Shown: in pieces, positions 27,126 to 35,001 of the stretch
Position numbering within the stretch: the first letter of the stretch is position 1
Layout: each line of letters begins with the position of its first letter
Assembly: GCA_011390155.1 (NCBI GenBank)
Contig: JAABSW010000005.1
Location: 1-64,000 of the forward strand
Source: Clostridiaceae bacterium
GTDB taxonomy: Bacteria > Bacillota > Clostridia > Peptostreptococcales > Tindalliaceae
Reading direction: 5' to 3'
Length of the DNA: 64,000 nucleotides
Position numbers and translations under genes: made by a program
Notes under the pieces: generated by a model
What the model saw: only the letters and a program-made list of their open reading frames with translations
Told to the model about the DNA's origin: nothing
The model's database searches: none

Positions 27126-28070
27126 TTAAAATATGTTCAAATCCCATTCTGCTGAAAGAGATTCTAACAATTTCCAACCACCAAGGCTGTTACCTTTAGA
27201 ATCCAGGGCAGGTCCCATAACGCCAATTCCAAGTAACCGTGGGGATACGGTCATAATCCCACCTCCCACACCACTTTTTCCCGGCATACCCACATCTACT
27301 GCAAATTCCCCAGATCCATCATATAAACCACAAGTGGCCATAACCGCTTTCACAATGCGTGCTGTTTTAGGGTCAAAAAGAGTTTTACCTGTTACCGGTG
27401 ATACACCTTCTTTGGCCAAAGTGGCCGCCATGACAGCAATGTCCCGGCAATTTACTTCGATGGAACACAGCCTGAAGTAGGCATCCAACAAGTCTTCCAC
27501 ATCCACTGTTATGATCCCCGTGCCTTTCATAAAGTACGCCAGGGCTCTGTTCCTGTCACCAGTGCGCTTCTCCGAAAGATAAACCTCTTCGTTCACTTTT
27601 AGGTTTTCATTCCCTGTCATATCTCGAATCATGGTGAAAATGCGCTGAAACTTGTCTTCGATGGTGGTACCCTTTACCATTGAAATACTGGCGATGGCAC
27701 CAGAATTAATCATAGCGTTCAGGGGTTTGTGTTCATTTTTAGTTTCCAGGTTCACAATGGAATTAAACCCATCTGCCGTGGGCGCCACACTAATTTTTTT
27801 CGTTAATTCGTCAAAATCATTGTCCAGCAAAACACAGATAAAGTAAGCCACCTTAGAAATGCTCTGGATGGTAAAGGGAGCCTGCCAGTCACCAGCCTGC
27901 CATTGGGTGCCGTCCACTTCACAGATGCTGATGCCTAACAGGCCTGGGTCTTGTTTAGACAATTCAGGAATGTAAGTGGCAACAGCACCTTGTTTCGTCC
28001 AGTGACGATTTTCTTCAATCAATTGCTCCAGCTTATCCTGCATGGATGTTTCAATATGAACACGTTTCAT
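27126..28070 (-). CDS. glsA: Glutaminase
   Basis: This beta-lactamase-like fold enzyme (about 314 residues) hydrolyses glutamine to glutamate and ammonia. The catalytic S-x-x-K is in QSISK, and NAMINSGAI, ERIFTM-like and SGEFAVDVGMPGKSGVGGG blocks match the GlsA family. ATG 28070 has GGGAGG about 8 bases upstream, better than the upstream GTG. Together with glutamate dehydrogenase nearby, it fits a cell that gains ammonia and 2-oxoglutarate from glutamine. Confidence 0.95.
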   Translation of the reverse strand: MKRVHIETSMQDKLEQLIEENRHWTKQGAVATYIPELSKQDPGLLGISICEVDGTQWQAGDWQAPFTIQSISKVAYFICVLLDNDFDELTKKISVAPTADGFNSIVNLETKNEHKPLNAMINSGAIASISMVKGTTIEDKFQRIFTMIRDMTGNENLKVNEEVYLSEKRTGDRNRALAYFMKGTGIITVDVEDLLDAYFRLCSIEVNCRDIAVMAATLAKEGVSPVTGKTLFDPKTARIVKAVMATCGLYDGSGEFAVDVGMPGKSGVGGGIMTVSPRLLGIGVMGPALDSKGNSLGGWKLLESLSAEWDLNIF

Positions 28071-28113
28071 TGCTGTCACCCTCCCATATTATCATCTATC
28101 ATTCTTTGAAAAC

Positions 28114-28722
28114 TCACTTTCCCTCACTTTGTTCCAGTTCCTGTTTCATATTACGGTAACATTTCCGGCACACTGGTTTATATTCATTGTCGCCCATGAC
28201 TATTTGCTCACCGGAAAACACTGGATGGCCATCAACCAACCGCAGGTTCATGGACGCTTTGTTCGTGCAGTATTCGCATACCGTTTCAATTTCCTTTAAT
28301 GTGTCTGCATAAATGAGCAGCGCTTTACTACCGGGAAACAGTTCACCTTTAAAATCGTTTTTTAATCCATAGCAAATCACTGGAATGTCTTCATGATCAA
28401 CTAATTCTGTGAGATGAAGGATCATTTCCTCCGATAAAAACTGTGCTTCATCCACTAAAATACAATCCGGCCGTTCTTCCCGTGCCAGACGGCAGATGTC
28501 CACCCGTTCTATGAGCCACGCTTCCGCTTCCAAACCAATACGGGTGGTAATTTTCCCCTTTAACTGTTCTTCAAAAGACCCTTCTTCCAGGTACCGGGTA
28601 TCAACCTCTGAAGTAAACAACAGTGTTTTATAGCCTCTTTCCCTGTATGCATGATCTGTTTTTAACAAATCAAGTGATTTTCCGCTTTTCATTGTGGAAT
28701 GAGTGAATGTTAACTGGGCCAA
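28114..28722 (-). CDS. tdk: Thymidine kinase
   Basis: This 202-residue salvage kinase makes dTMP from thymidine. The P-loop reads HSTMKSGKS, like the SAMNAGKS form of the E. coli-type enzyme, and the Walker B is ILVDEAQF. The zinc site is CEYC with the later CRKC, and the substrate lasso lies in between. It overlaps no other gene and diverges from a small membrane-protein gene on the plus strand. Confidence 0.94.
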   Translation of the reverse strand: MAQLTFTHSTMKSGKSLDLLKTDHAYRERGYKTLLFTSEVDTRYLEEGSFEEQLKGKITTRIGLEAEAWLIERVDICRLAREERPDCILVDEAQFLSEEMILHLTELVDHEDIPVICYGLKNDFKGELFPGSKALLIYADTLKEIETVCEYCTNKASMNLRLVDGHPVFSGEQIVMGDNEYKPVCRKCYRNMKQELEQSEGK

Positions 28723-28911
28723 CGAATGATCCTCCTTGTTAATCGCAATGTATTTTCAATCAGTTTCTTACTCTCTAAGCCTATAGAACGATGTGTTCAC
28801 TGTCAAGAAAAAATCTTTCCCTTCTTTTGTTTCATCAAGTATCATGATAAGATCATAGTTAGAGCAACCATTCTGTGCACAGACCAATTAGGGTGCAAAG
28901 GAGGATTATCC

Positions 28912-29076
28912 ATGGGCTTATCAAAAAAAACAATGCTGACAGTGATTATGCTCGTGTCCGTAATCCTTTGGGGTACTATCCAATTAGGCTGGTTTCGTGG
29001 AGTGGAAGTCTACCTGCTCCCACTGCTCATTGTCCTATGGATGTTTTTTATTTTGCAATGGACTCGAAAACGTTAA
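28912..29076 (+). CDS. Small two-helix membrane protein, unknown function
   Basis: A 54-residue protein with two predicted membrane helices (TMLTVIMLVSVILWGTI and VYLLPLLIVLWMFFIL) and a basic C terminus. ATG 28912 has an AGGAGG box 7 bases upstream, which favours a real gene. Its last four bases overlap the convergent GH3 gene. No family is recognised. Confidence 0.6.
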   Translation: MGLSKKTMLTVIMLVSVILWGTIQLGWFRGVEVYLLPLLIVLWMFFILQWTRKR

Positions 29077-30350
29077 TCATCTCTCGTTTCGGGAAACATT
29101 ATCTTTTCTTTCATTTTTAATTTCAGGATGCGGGTCACAGCCTGGTCCAATTGATCTTCTGCTAGAAATCCTTGAGCTACGGCTTCTACAATGGCTTTGT
29201 GTGCCTCCCCAGGGTTTTCGGGCATGAGAAGAAGGTCCACTCCTGCTGCCAGGGCTTTCACGGCAGCCTCCCCTGATGTCCAGTGCCGTCTGATAGCACC
29301 CATTTCCAATGCATCGGAAATCACAACTCCCTGATAACCCCATTTACCTCGCAGTATATCTGTTATCAGTACAGAGGACAGAGTTGCCGGCACACCTTCA
29401 TCCAACAGCTGCAACTGAATATGGCCCGTCATGATCACCGGCATGTTCAGAGAGACGCCTCTTCGAAAAGGAAGGAATTCCACCTCTTCTAATCGTTCCA
29501 GAGGATGATTCACAACAACGGCTTCCAGGTGTGTGTCCAGGTCTGTGTCTCCATGACCAGGGAAGTGTTTTAATACGGGAATGACTCCCTCCAGCTGCAT
29601 GCCTCTTGCCATGGCCATGGCCATGTTGGCCACCAGTTCAGGGTCCTCTCCAAAGGAGCGGTCACCAATCACCGGATTCTGCGGATTGCTGTCCACATCA
29701 GCCACCGGAGCCATGTTCATGTTAAAACCCAGTGCGTTTAGTTCTTTCCCCAGTATTTTTCCTGTTTCCAGTGCTTTCTCGACGTCTTTCGATTGCCCCA
29801 GTTCTCTGGCTGATGGCGTTATAGAAAAATCCATTTCTCCCACAGTCAACCGGCTGACCCTGCCCCCTTCCTGGTCCACGGCCAGGAACAAGGGTATACC
29901 TGTTTCTGACTGCATCTGTGCAATTAGGTTCTGTACCTGCTGGTTGTTATGTATGTTTTCGCTGAACAGAATAATACCACCAGGTTTAAGCTCCTGGAAT
30001 ATTCTCTTGTCCTCTTCCTCCAGTTCCAGCAAAGGCTCACCTTCCTGGTTATGGCGCAAGGCAAGAAACAGCACCTGCCCTGCCTTTTCTTCCAGAGACA
30101 TTTTTGCCACCTGCTGTTTGATGACTTCTTCAGTTGTTTTTTCCCTTGCTGGCTCTTGCATTTCTTCCTCCACTGCTTCTTCAATCTCCATGACCTCATC
30201 TTTATTATTCCCTTCAACCGGTTCATGGGTTTGAGCACAGCCAGGGAGAAAGAACACCGATATGAGAATCAACGCTGTTATCCACTTCATCCAGCGTTTT
30301 CCTGGGTCAGACCACAAAGATAATTTTGAATGCCTCGTTGTATTCAACAC
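29073..30350 (-). CDS. nagZ: Beta-N-acetylhexosaminidase, GH3 lipoprotein (NagZ type)
   Basis: The 425-residue protein has an N-terminal signal with lipobox FLPGC, an acidic linker, and a GH3 domain. KHFPGHGDTDLDTHLE holds the catalytic histidine and VVISDALEMGAI the nucleophile aspartate, as in enzymes that remove GlcNAc from wall muropeptides. It is anchored outside the membrane, as in Bacillus NagZ. GTG 30350 has AAGGAAG 7 bases upstream; an internal ATG at 30292 also exists. A muropeptide-recycling role is inferred. Confidence 0.9.
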   Translation of the reverse strand: MLNTTRHSKLSLWSDPGKRWMKWITALILISVFFLPGCAQTHEPVEGNNKDEVMEIEEAVEEEMQEPAREKTTEEVIKQQVAKMSLEEKAGQVLFLALRHNQEGEPLLELEEEDKRIFQELKPGGIILFSENIHNNQQVQNLIAQMQSETGIPLFLAVDQEGGRVSRLTVGEMDFSITPSARELGQSKDVEKALETGKILGKELNALGFNMNMAPVADVDSNPQNPVIGDRSFGEDPELVANMAMAMARGMQLEGVIPVLKHFPGHGDTDLDTHLEAVVVNHPLERLEEVEFLPFRRGVSLNMPVIMTGHIQLQLLDEGVPATLSSVLITDILRGKWGYQGVVISDALEMGAIRRHWTSGEAAVKALAAGVDLLLMPENPGEAHKAIVEAVAQGFLAEDQLDQAVTRILKLKMKEKIMFPETRDD

Positions 30351-30475
30351 TACATTTCTTCCTTTCCCTTACGCTAAAGAGCCTCAATGGGGTTTATTAA
30401 TACGTTACTGAATATAGTGACCTTACTGATGAAAAAACATCCATTTGGGTATTAATAATTTTGGAGGTCGATCAT

Positions 30476-31720
30476 ATGAACACCGTTCATCTTACCATGG
30501 TTCAAATGAATATTAAAAAAGGGGATCTTGAGGCCAACTGCAAAACCATTGAACGGCTGCTGGAGAATAGAGATCAACCAGCAGACGCCATCATGCTGCC
30601 GGAAATGTGGTCCGTTGGATTTGATTATCGTCATTTAAAAGAGCATGGGCAGTATCTATCTCATGCTTTGTCATTTTTAAACCGTTTGGCCAGAAAACAC
30701 AACGCTTTTATCATGGGTGGCAGTGTACCTGAATATAAAGGCGACCGGCTTTACAACACCACCTATGTACTGAACCCTGATGGTTCATCTCAAAACCGTT
30801 ATCGAAAAATCCACTTGGTGGGCCAGCGTCACCTGGAAGGCAAATTGTTTCATCGTGGAAGCTACATACCACTTTTTCACATAAATGAATTGCCCTTTGG
30901 TGTGGCCAACTGTTACGATGTCATGTTTCCTGAACTGGCAAGGGGCATTGCCCTAAAGGGCGGCGAATTGATCATGGTACCTGCCCAGTACTCAAACCCT
31001 TTCTTTGACCAGTGGATGACCCTTCTCCGGGCCAGGGCCATGGAAAACCAGGTGTTTGTGGCGGCTGTGAACCGGGTGGGGGTCAACTACTTCGGCCATT
31101 CCTGCCTCATCTCGCCTACGGGGAAAATGTTGCACGAGTCAGATGACAAAGAACGTCTGGTGGAAGTCTCTTACCATCCTGAGGAAGTTCATCAGCGCAG
31201 GGCTGTACGTCACCATGCCCTGCAGCTTCACCAGCCGGCCCTGATGAAATCCATCTACCCCCAGAACTTTATCGGGGTGGGAGGCCTTGTGGAACGGGAT
31301 GGCCGGATTCTCATGGTACGTCAAAACTACGGCCCCATCAAAGGATTGTGGCTCTTTCCCGGTGGTCACCTGGACAAAGGAGAATCTCCCGGCATAGGCG
31401 CAGCACGGGAAATTTTTGAGGAAACCAATGTCAAGAGCCAGGCGGTAGAGCTTTTGGCTGTTAGAAACCTTCGGATCAAAAAAGGAGTGGTGGATAGTTA
31501 CCAAGTGTTTCGCATGGATGACTTGGGCGGCGAACCCAAAGCAGACGGCTTTGAGAACACAGAGGCGGCCTTTTTATCCCCGGAGGAAATTTTCCATCGG
31601 CGACCTGTCACCCATTTGGCAAAAGTCATCGCTGAAAAATATTTTAGTGGTGAAAAGATGGGCCTGGAACTGAACCAGGAATTCATCAAGTATGATGAGA
31701 ATTATCAACTCTATCTATAA
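30476..31720 (+). CDS. Nitrilase-superfamily hydrolase fused to a Nudix domain
   Basis: The 414-residue protein joins two enzymes. Residues about 1-250 are a carbon-nitrogen hydrolase with Glu43 (LPEMW), Lys111 (YRKIHL) and Cys146 (ANCYDVMFPE). Residues about 262-390 are a Nudix hydrolase with a complete box starting at Gly297, with Glu303, Arg311, Glu312 and EE at 315-316; asparagine replaces the usual glycine near the end. TTGGAGG precedes the ATG. The joint substrate is unknown; a nucleotide-linked amide or nitrile compound that both domains act on in turn is possible. A separate nitrilase is at 7087-7914. Confidence 0.85.
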   Translation: MNTVHLTMVQMNIKKGDLEANCKTIERLLENRDQPADAIMLPEMWSVGFDYRHLKEHGQYLSHALSFLNRLARKHNAFIMGGSVPEYKGDRLYNTTYVLNPDGSSQNRYRKIHLVGQRHLEGKLFHRGSYIPLFHINELPFGVANCYDVMFPELARGIALKGGELIMVPAQYSNPFFDQWMTLLRARAMENQVFVAAVNRVGVNYFGHSCLISPTGKMLHESDDKERLVEVSYHPEEVHQRRAVRHHALQLHQPALMKSIYPQNFIGVGGLVERDGRILMVRQNYGPIKGLWLFPGGHLDKGESPGIGAAREIFEETNVKSQAVELLAVRNLRIKKGVVDSYQVFRMDDLGGEPKADGFENTEAAFLSPEEIFHRRPVTHLAKVIAEKYFSGEKMGLELNQEFIKYDENYQLYL

Positions 31721-31746
31721 ACAGGATTCTTTTTATCCATAGTATG

Positions 31747-31801
31747 GCCCCGGCAATTGATTCGTCCACCAAGGACACATTGCCGGGGCTTTTGTTTCTT
31801 T
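31747..31801 (+). terminator. Terminator of the nitrilase-Nudix gene
   Basis: GCCCCGGCAAT and ATTGCCGGGGC form an 11-base-pair stem followed by a T-rich tail on the plus strand. It lies between convergent genes. Confidence 0.85.
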
Positions 31802-31803
31802 TT

Positions 31804-33036
31804 TTATGATGGGTAGGCCCCTTCCCATACAATGTTTCGATACTGCTCAGGGTCAGTGTCTCCTTCAGTGCTGATGATCAGGATCCTTGATTCCTGGTTA
31901 ACTCCAAGTTGATTTTGCAATGACTTCAGTGTTTCATTGGTCATCAGTTCAGCCAAAAATCCTACACCGATGGCACCCGATTCACCTGAAACTACTTGCT
32001 GATCTCCCTGCAACGGCGCTGCCAGAATCCGCATGCCCCGTGCTGTCAATTCATCTGGGCAGGAAACAAAGGCACTGGCGTAAGTTCTGAGAATTTTCCA
32101 GCCAATTTCATTGGGTTCTCCGCAAGCTAAGCCAGCCATGATGGTTTCCATGTGACCTGTCACCGCATGAGGTTTTCCGTCATCAATGACAGCTGTACGA
32201 TAATAACAGTCTGCCTGGGTTGGCTCCAATACCACGGTTTTTGGTCGGTTTTCTTTCCAGGCCTGCGCCAGGTAACCCTGGATCCCTCCGGCAAAAGTTC
32301 CAACCCCAGCCTGAAGAAAAACATGTGTGGGTGGCAATTCATTATTTGCTTCCAACGTTTCTTTCACTTCGTCCATTAACACAGCATAACCTTGCATGAT
32401 CCACACAGGAATTTCTTCATACCCTTCCCAGACAGTGTCCTGCACCATGATCCCGCCATGAACCTGGGCGTATTCATTAGCATGCCGCACCGCATCGTCA
32501 TAGTTCAACTCAGTAATGGACGCTTCAGCTCCTTCATCCTGGACCATCTTCAACCGATGAGCTGAAGATCCCTTTGGCATGAACACCACAGACTTCTGCC
32601 CCAACTGACGCGCAGCCCAGGCAATGCCCCGGCCATGGTTACCGTCTGTGGCTGTGACAAAAAGAAGATCTCCTACACTATCTTTCACATCTTTAGAAAT
32701 CAGTTGCTGGTAAGTCATGTCTTGTACCTTCACTCCCAGCTTCTGGCAGATGACATTGGCCACAGCATAAATGCCTCCCAACACTTTAAAGGAATTAAGG
32801 CCAAATCTCTTTGATTCATTTTTTACATAAACCCTGTCCAGTCCCAGGTAATACGCCAGTTTTTCCAGCTTTACCAAAGGTGTGGGTTCATAATTGTCGA
32901 TACTTTTCACCAGTTGCCTGGCTGATCTGATCACCCTGGGGTGAAGCATGGCGGCAGGTCCATTTTCACCCACTTCATCCACTCTGTGCCTGTTCATGAC
33001 CCACTGTGTCGCATCATTTACTTTTGTCACCATCAT
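31804..33036 (-). CDS. dpaL: Diaminopropionate ammonia-lyase
   Basis: This 410-residue fold-type II PLP enzyme turns 2,3-diaminopropionate into pyruvate and two ammonia. The family opening YEPTPLVKLEKLA, the PLP lysine in FGLNSFKVLGG, the ATDGNHGRG block and the glycine-rich SGESGAIGVG phosphate loop are visible. Length fits the family. It gives the host another amino-acid degradation route. A terminator lies upstream, so it is transcribed separately from tyrS. Confidence 0.92.
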   Translation of the reverse strand: MMVTKVNDATQWVMNRHRVDEVGENGPAAMLHPRVIRSARQLVKSIDNYEPTPLVKLEKLAYYLGLDRVYVKNESKRFGLNSFKVLGGIYAVANVICQKLGVKVQDMTYQQLISKDVKDSVGDLLFVTATDGNHGRGIAWAARQLGQKSVVFMPKGSSAHRLKMVQDEGAEASITELNYDDAVRHANEYAQVHGGIMVQDTVWEGYEEIPVWIMQGYAVLMDEVKETLEANNELPPTHVFLQAGVGTFAGGIQGYLAQAWKENRPKTVVLEPTQADCYYRTAVIDDGKPHAVTGHMETIMAGLACGEPNEIGWKILRTYASAFVSCPDELTARGMRILAAPLQGDQQVVSGESGAIGVGFLAELMTNETLKSLQNQLGVNQESRILIISTEGDTDPEQYRNIVWEGAYPS

Positions 33037-33054
33037 ACCTCCTCCAATCCTCCT

Positions 33055-33088
33055 GAAAAAACACCCTCTCCCGAAACAGAAGAGGGTT
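33055..33088 (-). terminator. Terminator after tyrS
   Basis: AACCCTCTTC and GGGAGAGGGT pair around a short loop, followed by six T on the minus strand. Confidence 0.8.
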
Positions 33089-33105
33089 GAAAATCCTGTT
33101 TATAT

Positions 33106-34329
33106 CTAGACCAGGGTGACACGATGGTATATTTTTTTGCCCTTTCTCACGATCATTTGACCTTCAGCAAACTGAGATAAGGTAATTTGATGATCAATGG
33201 CTGCGACTTTCTCATCTCCAATGGAGATGCCCCCCTGTTGCACCAGGCGTCTTGCTTCTGAACGACTTGATGCCAACCCAGTTTCTGTCAGTAAAGTGAG
33301 AATGTCCATGCCTTCTTCCACTACTTTACTGGTTAATTCAGTGGTAGGCATGTCTTCGGAAACGCCGCCTGCAAAAGCTGTTCTGGCAGCTTCCTGAGCG
33401 AGTTGGGCCGCCTCATCTCCATGAACAATTTTTGTCGTTTCAAAGGCAAGAACTTCCTTGGCTTTGTTCAGTGCTGCCCCCTCTACACTGCACAAATCCC
33501 TGATTTCATCAAGGGGTAGGAATGTTAGCAGCTTCAGTGTTTTTTCAACGTCTCTGTCATCCACATTGCGCAGGTATTGGTAAAACTCGTAAGGCGACGT
33601 TTTATCCGCATCCAGCCACAGGGCTCCCGATTCTGTCTTCCCCATTTTCTTGCCTTCACTGGTGGTCAACAGCTGGAATGTAAGGGCAAAGGCGTTTCCA
33701 TTTTCCACCTTGCGAATCAATTCGTAACCAGCTAAAATATTTGACCATTGGTCATCGCCACCCATCTGCAACTGGCAGCCATAACGGCGGTAAAGTTCAA
33801 GGAAATCATAAGCCTGCATGATCATGTAGTTGAATTCAAGGAAGGTAAGTCCCTGGTCCAAACGGGCTTTGTAACATTCAGCTGCCAACATGCGGTTAAT
33901 GTTAAAATGTGCCCCAATGGCGCGTAAGAATTCGATGTAGTTTAGTTCCAGGAGCCATTCTGCGTTATCCACAACCTGGCCTTTTCCTTCGCCAAACTCC
34001 AAAAAACGTTCAAATTGGGCTTTAAACCGCAAGGCATTGTTTTGAATCTGATCCCTGGTTAACATTTTGCGCATGTCTGTCTTTCCAGAAGGGTCTCCCA
34101 CCATAGTGGTACCGCCGCCCAAAAGCACAATCGGTCGGTGGCCTGCCTGTTGCAGGTGCATCATCACCATGATCTGCACGTAGTGACCCAGATGAAGGCT
34201 CTCTGCCGTGGCATCAAAGCCGATGTAAAAACCAACAGATTGTTCATCCAACAGTTTACGCAGTTCATCCTCATGGGTTACCTGGGCTACATAGCCCCTT
34301 TCATTCAAAACATCAAACACGTTAGACAT
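33106..34329 (-). CDS. tyrS: Tyrosyl-tRNA synthetase
   Basis: This 407-residue class I synthetase charges tRNA-Tyr. The HIGH motif appears as LHLGHY, the KMSKS loop as KKMGKT, and the C-terminal S4-like RNA-binding domain follows (EARRLVQQGGI). GGAGGAG precedes the ATG. It lies 14 bases after the ZapA-like gene and shares its strand with pheS-pheT, so it may be carried on the same long transcript. No T-box of its own is visible. Confidence 0.96.
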   Translation of the reverse strand: MSNVFDVLNERGYVAQVTHEDELRKLLDEQSVGFYIGFDATAESLHLGHYVQIMVMMHLQQAGHRPIVLLGGGTTMVGDPSGKTDMRKMLTRDQIQNNALRFKAQFERFLEFGEGKGQVVDNAEWLLELNYIEFLRAIGAHFNINRMLAAECYKARLDQGLTFLEFNYMIMQAYDFLELYRRYGCQLQMGGDDQWSNILAGYELIRKVENGNAFALTFQLLTTSEGKKMGKTESGALWLDADKTSPYEFYQYLRNVDDRDVEKTLKLLTFLPLDEIRDLCSVEGAALNKAKEVLAFETTKIVHGDEAAQLAQEAARTAFAGGVSEDMPTTELTSKVVEEGMDILTLLTETGLASSRSEARRLVQQGGISIGDEKVAAIDHQITLSQFAEGQMIVRKGKKIYHRVTLV

Positions 34330-34343
34330 CGCCGCTTCTCCTC

Positions 34344-34922
34344 CTATTGTCCACCAGGCTGGTTCATTTCAAGCTGTTCTCCTGTCTTCTCTTCTTTAGC
34401 ATGTTCACTCTGTATCTTTTGCAGCTCTGCCACTTTTACCTGGTTGTCATATAATTGTTCCTGCAAGTCTTTGATCACTTGCTGGGCTTTCTTCAGTTCT
34501 TCATCTTTACTGTTTGACTGTTTGAGAGACTCCTGTTGGAATTTTCGCAGCTTTTCCTGCTCTTCCTTCAGGTTATTCAGTCGTTTTTGCAGGTTTCTGG
34601 TGTAATCTTTTTCCTGTTGAAGTGAATTGGTCTTTTGTTCCAGATCATTTTTCAATGCTGCAACATCATGATCTGTCGGTGGCGCTGATTTTTCAAGTTC
34701 GTTGTATGCGTCTTTCATCTTAATGAGTTCATCTGCCATGTTGATGGAGGTAAGCACCGCCACCTGGGACAGGCTCAATTGTCGGTTAAGCTTGCTGATT
34801 TGAAGCATTTTTTCGTCCACATAAGTGCCCACCCGAAGAAGGTATTCCTTTGGTTCTGTGCCGGCAATGGGATATTCCTGTCCATTGATCCGCATTAACA
34901 CACGGTTCTTTTTATCTGTCAC
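34344..34922 (-). CDS. ZapA-like cell-division protein with a long coiled coil
   Basis: The 192-residue protein begins with a ZapA-type domain (VLMRINGQEYPIAGTEPKEYLLRVGTYVDEKM) that binds FtsZ filaments in relatives. About 110 residues of glutamine- and lysine-rich coiled coil follow, longer than classic ZapA. It follows pheT on the same strand, an arrangement common in Firmicutes. The FtsZ role is inferred from the N-terminal domain. Confidence 0.82.
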   Translation of the reverse strand: MTDKKNRVLMRINGQEYPIAGTEPKEYLLRVGTYVDEKMLQISKLNRQLSLSQVAVLTSINMADELIKMKDAYNELEKSAPPTDHDVAALKNDLEQKTNSLQQEKDYTRNLQKRLNNLKEEQEKLRKFQQESLKQSNSKDEELKKAQQVIKDLQEQLYDNQVKVAELQKIQSEHAKEEKTGEQLEMNQPGGQ

Positions 34923-35001
34923 AGCTTCTCACCCCTCGACCAATTTAATGCCCTCATTATAACATACCTTTGTTCCTGTGAAAAGAAAGCAGGAAGCGGA
35001 C

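Noticed and set aside
28114-28722. Thymidine kinase with an unusual P-loop
   Set aside because: HSTMKSGKS matches the SAMNAGKS form of the E. coli-type enzyme, so it is normal for that group.
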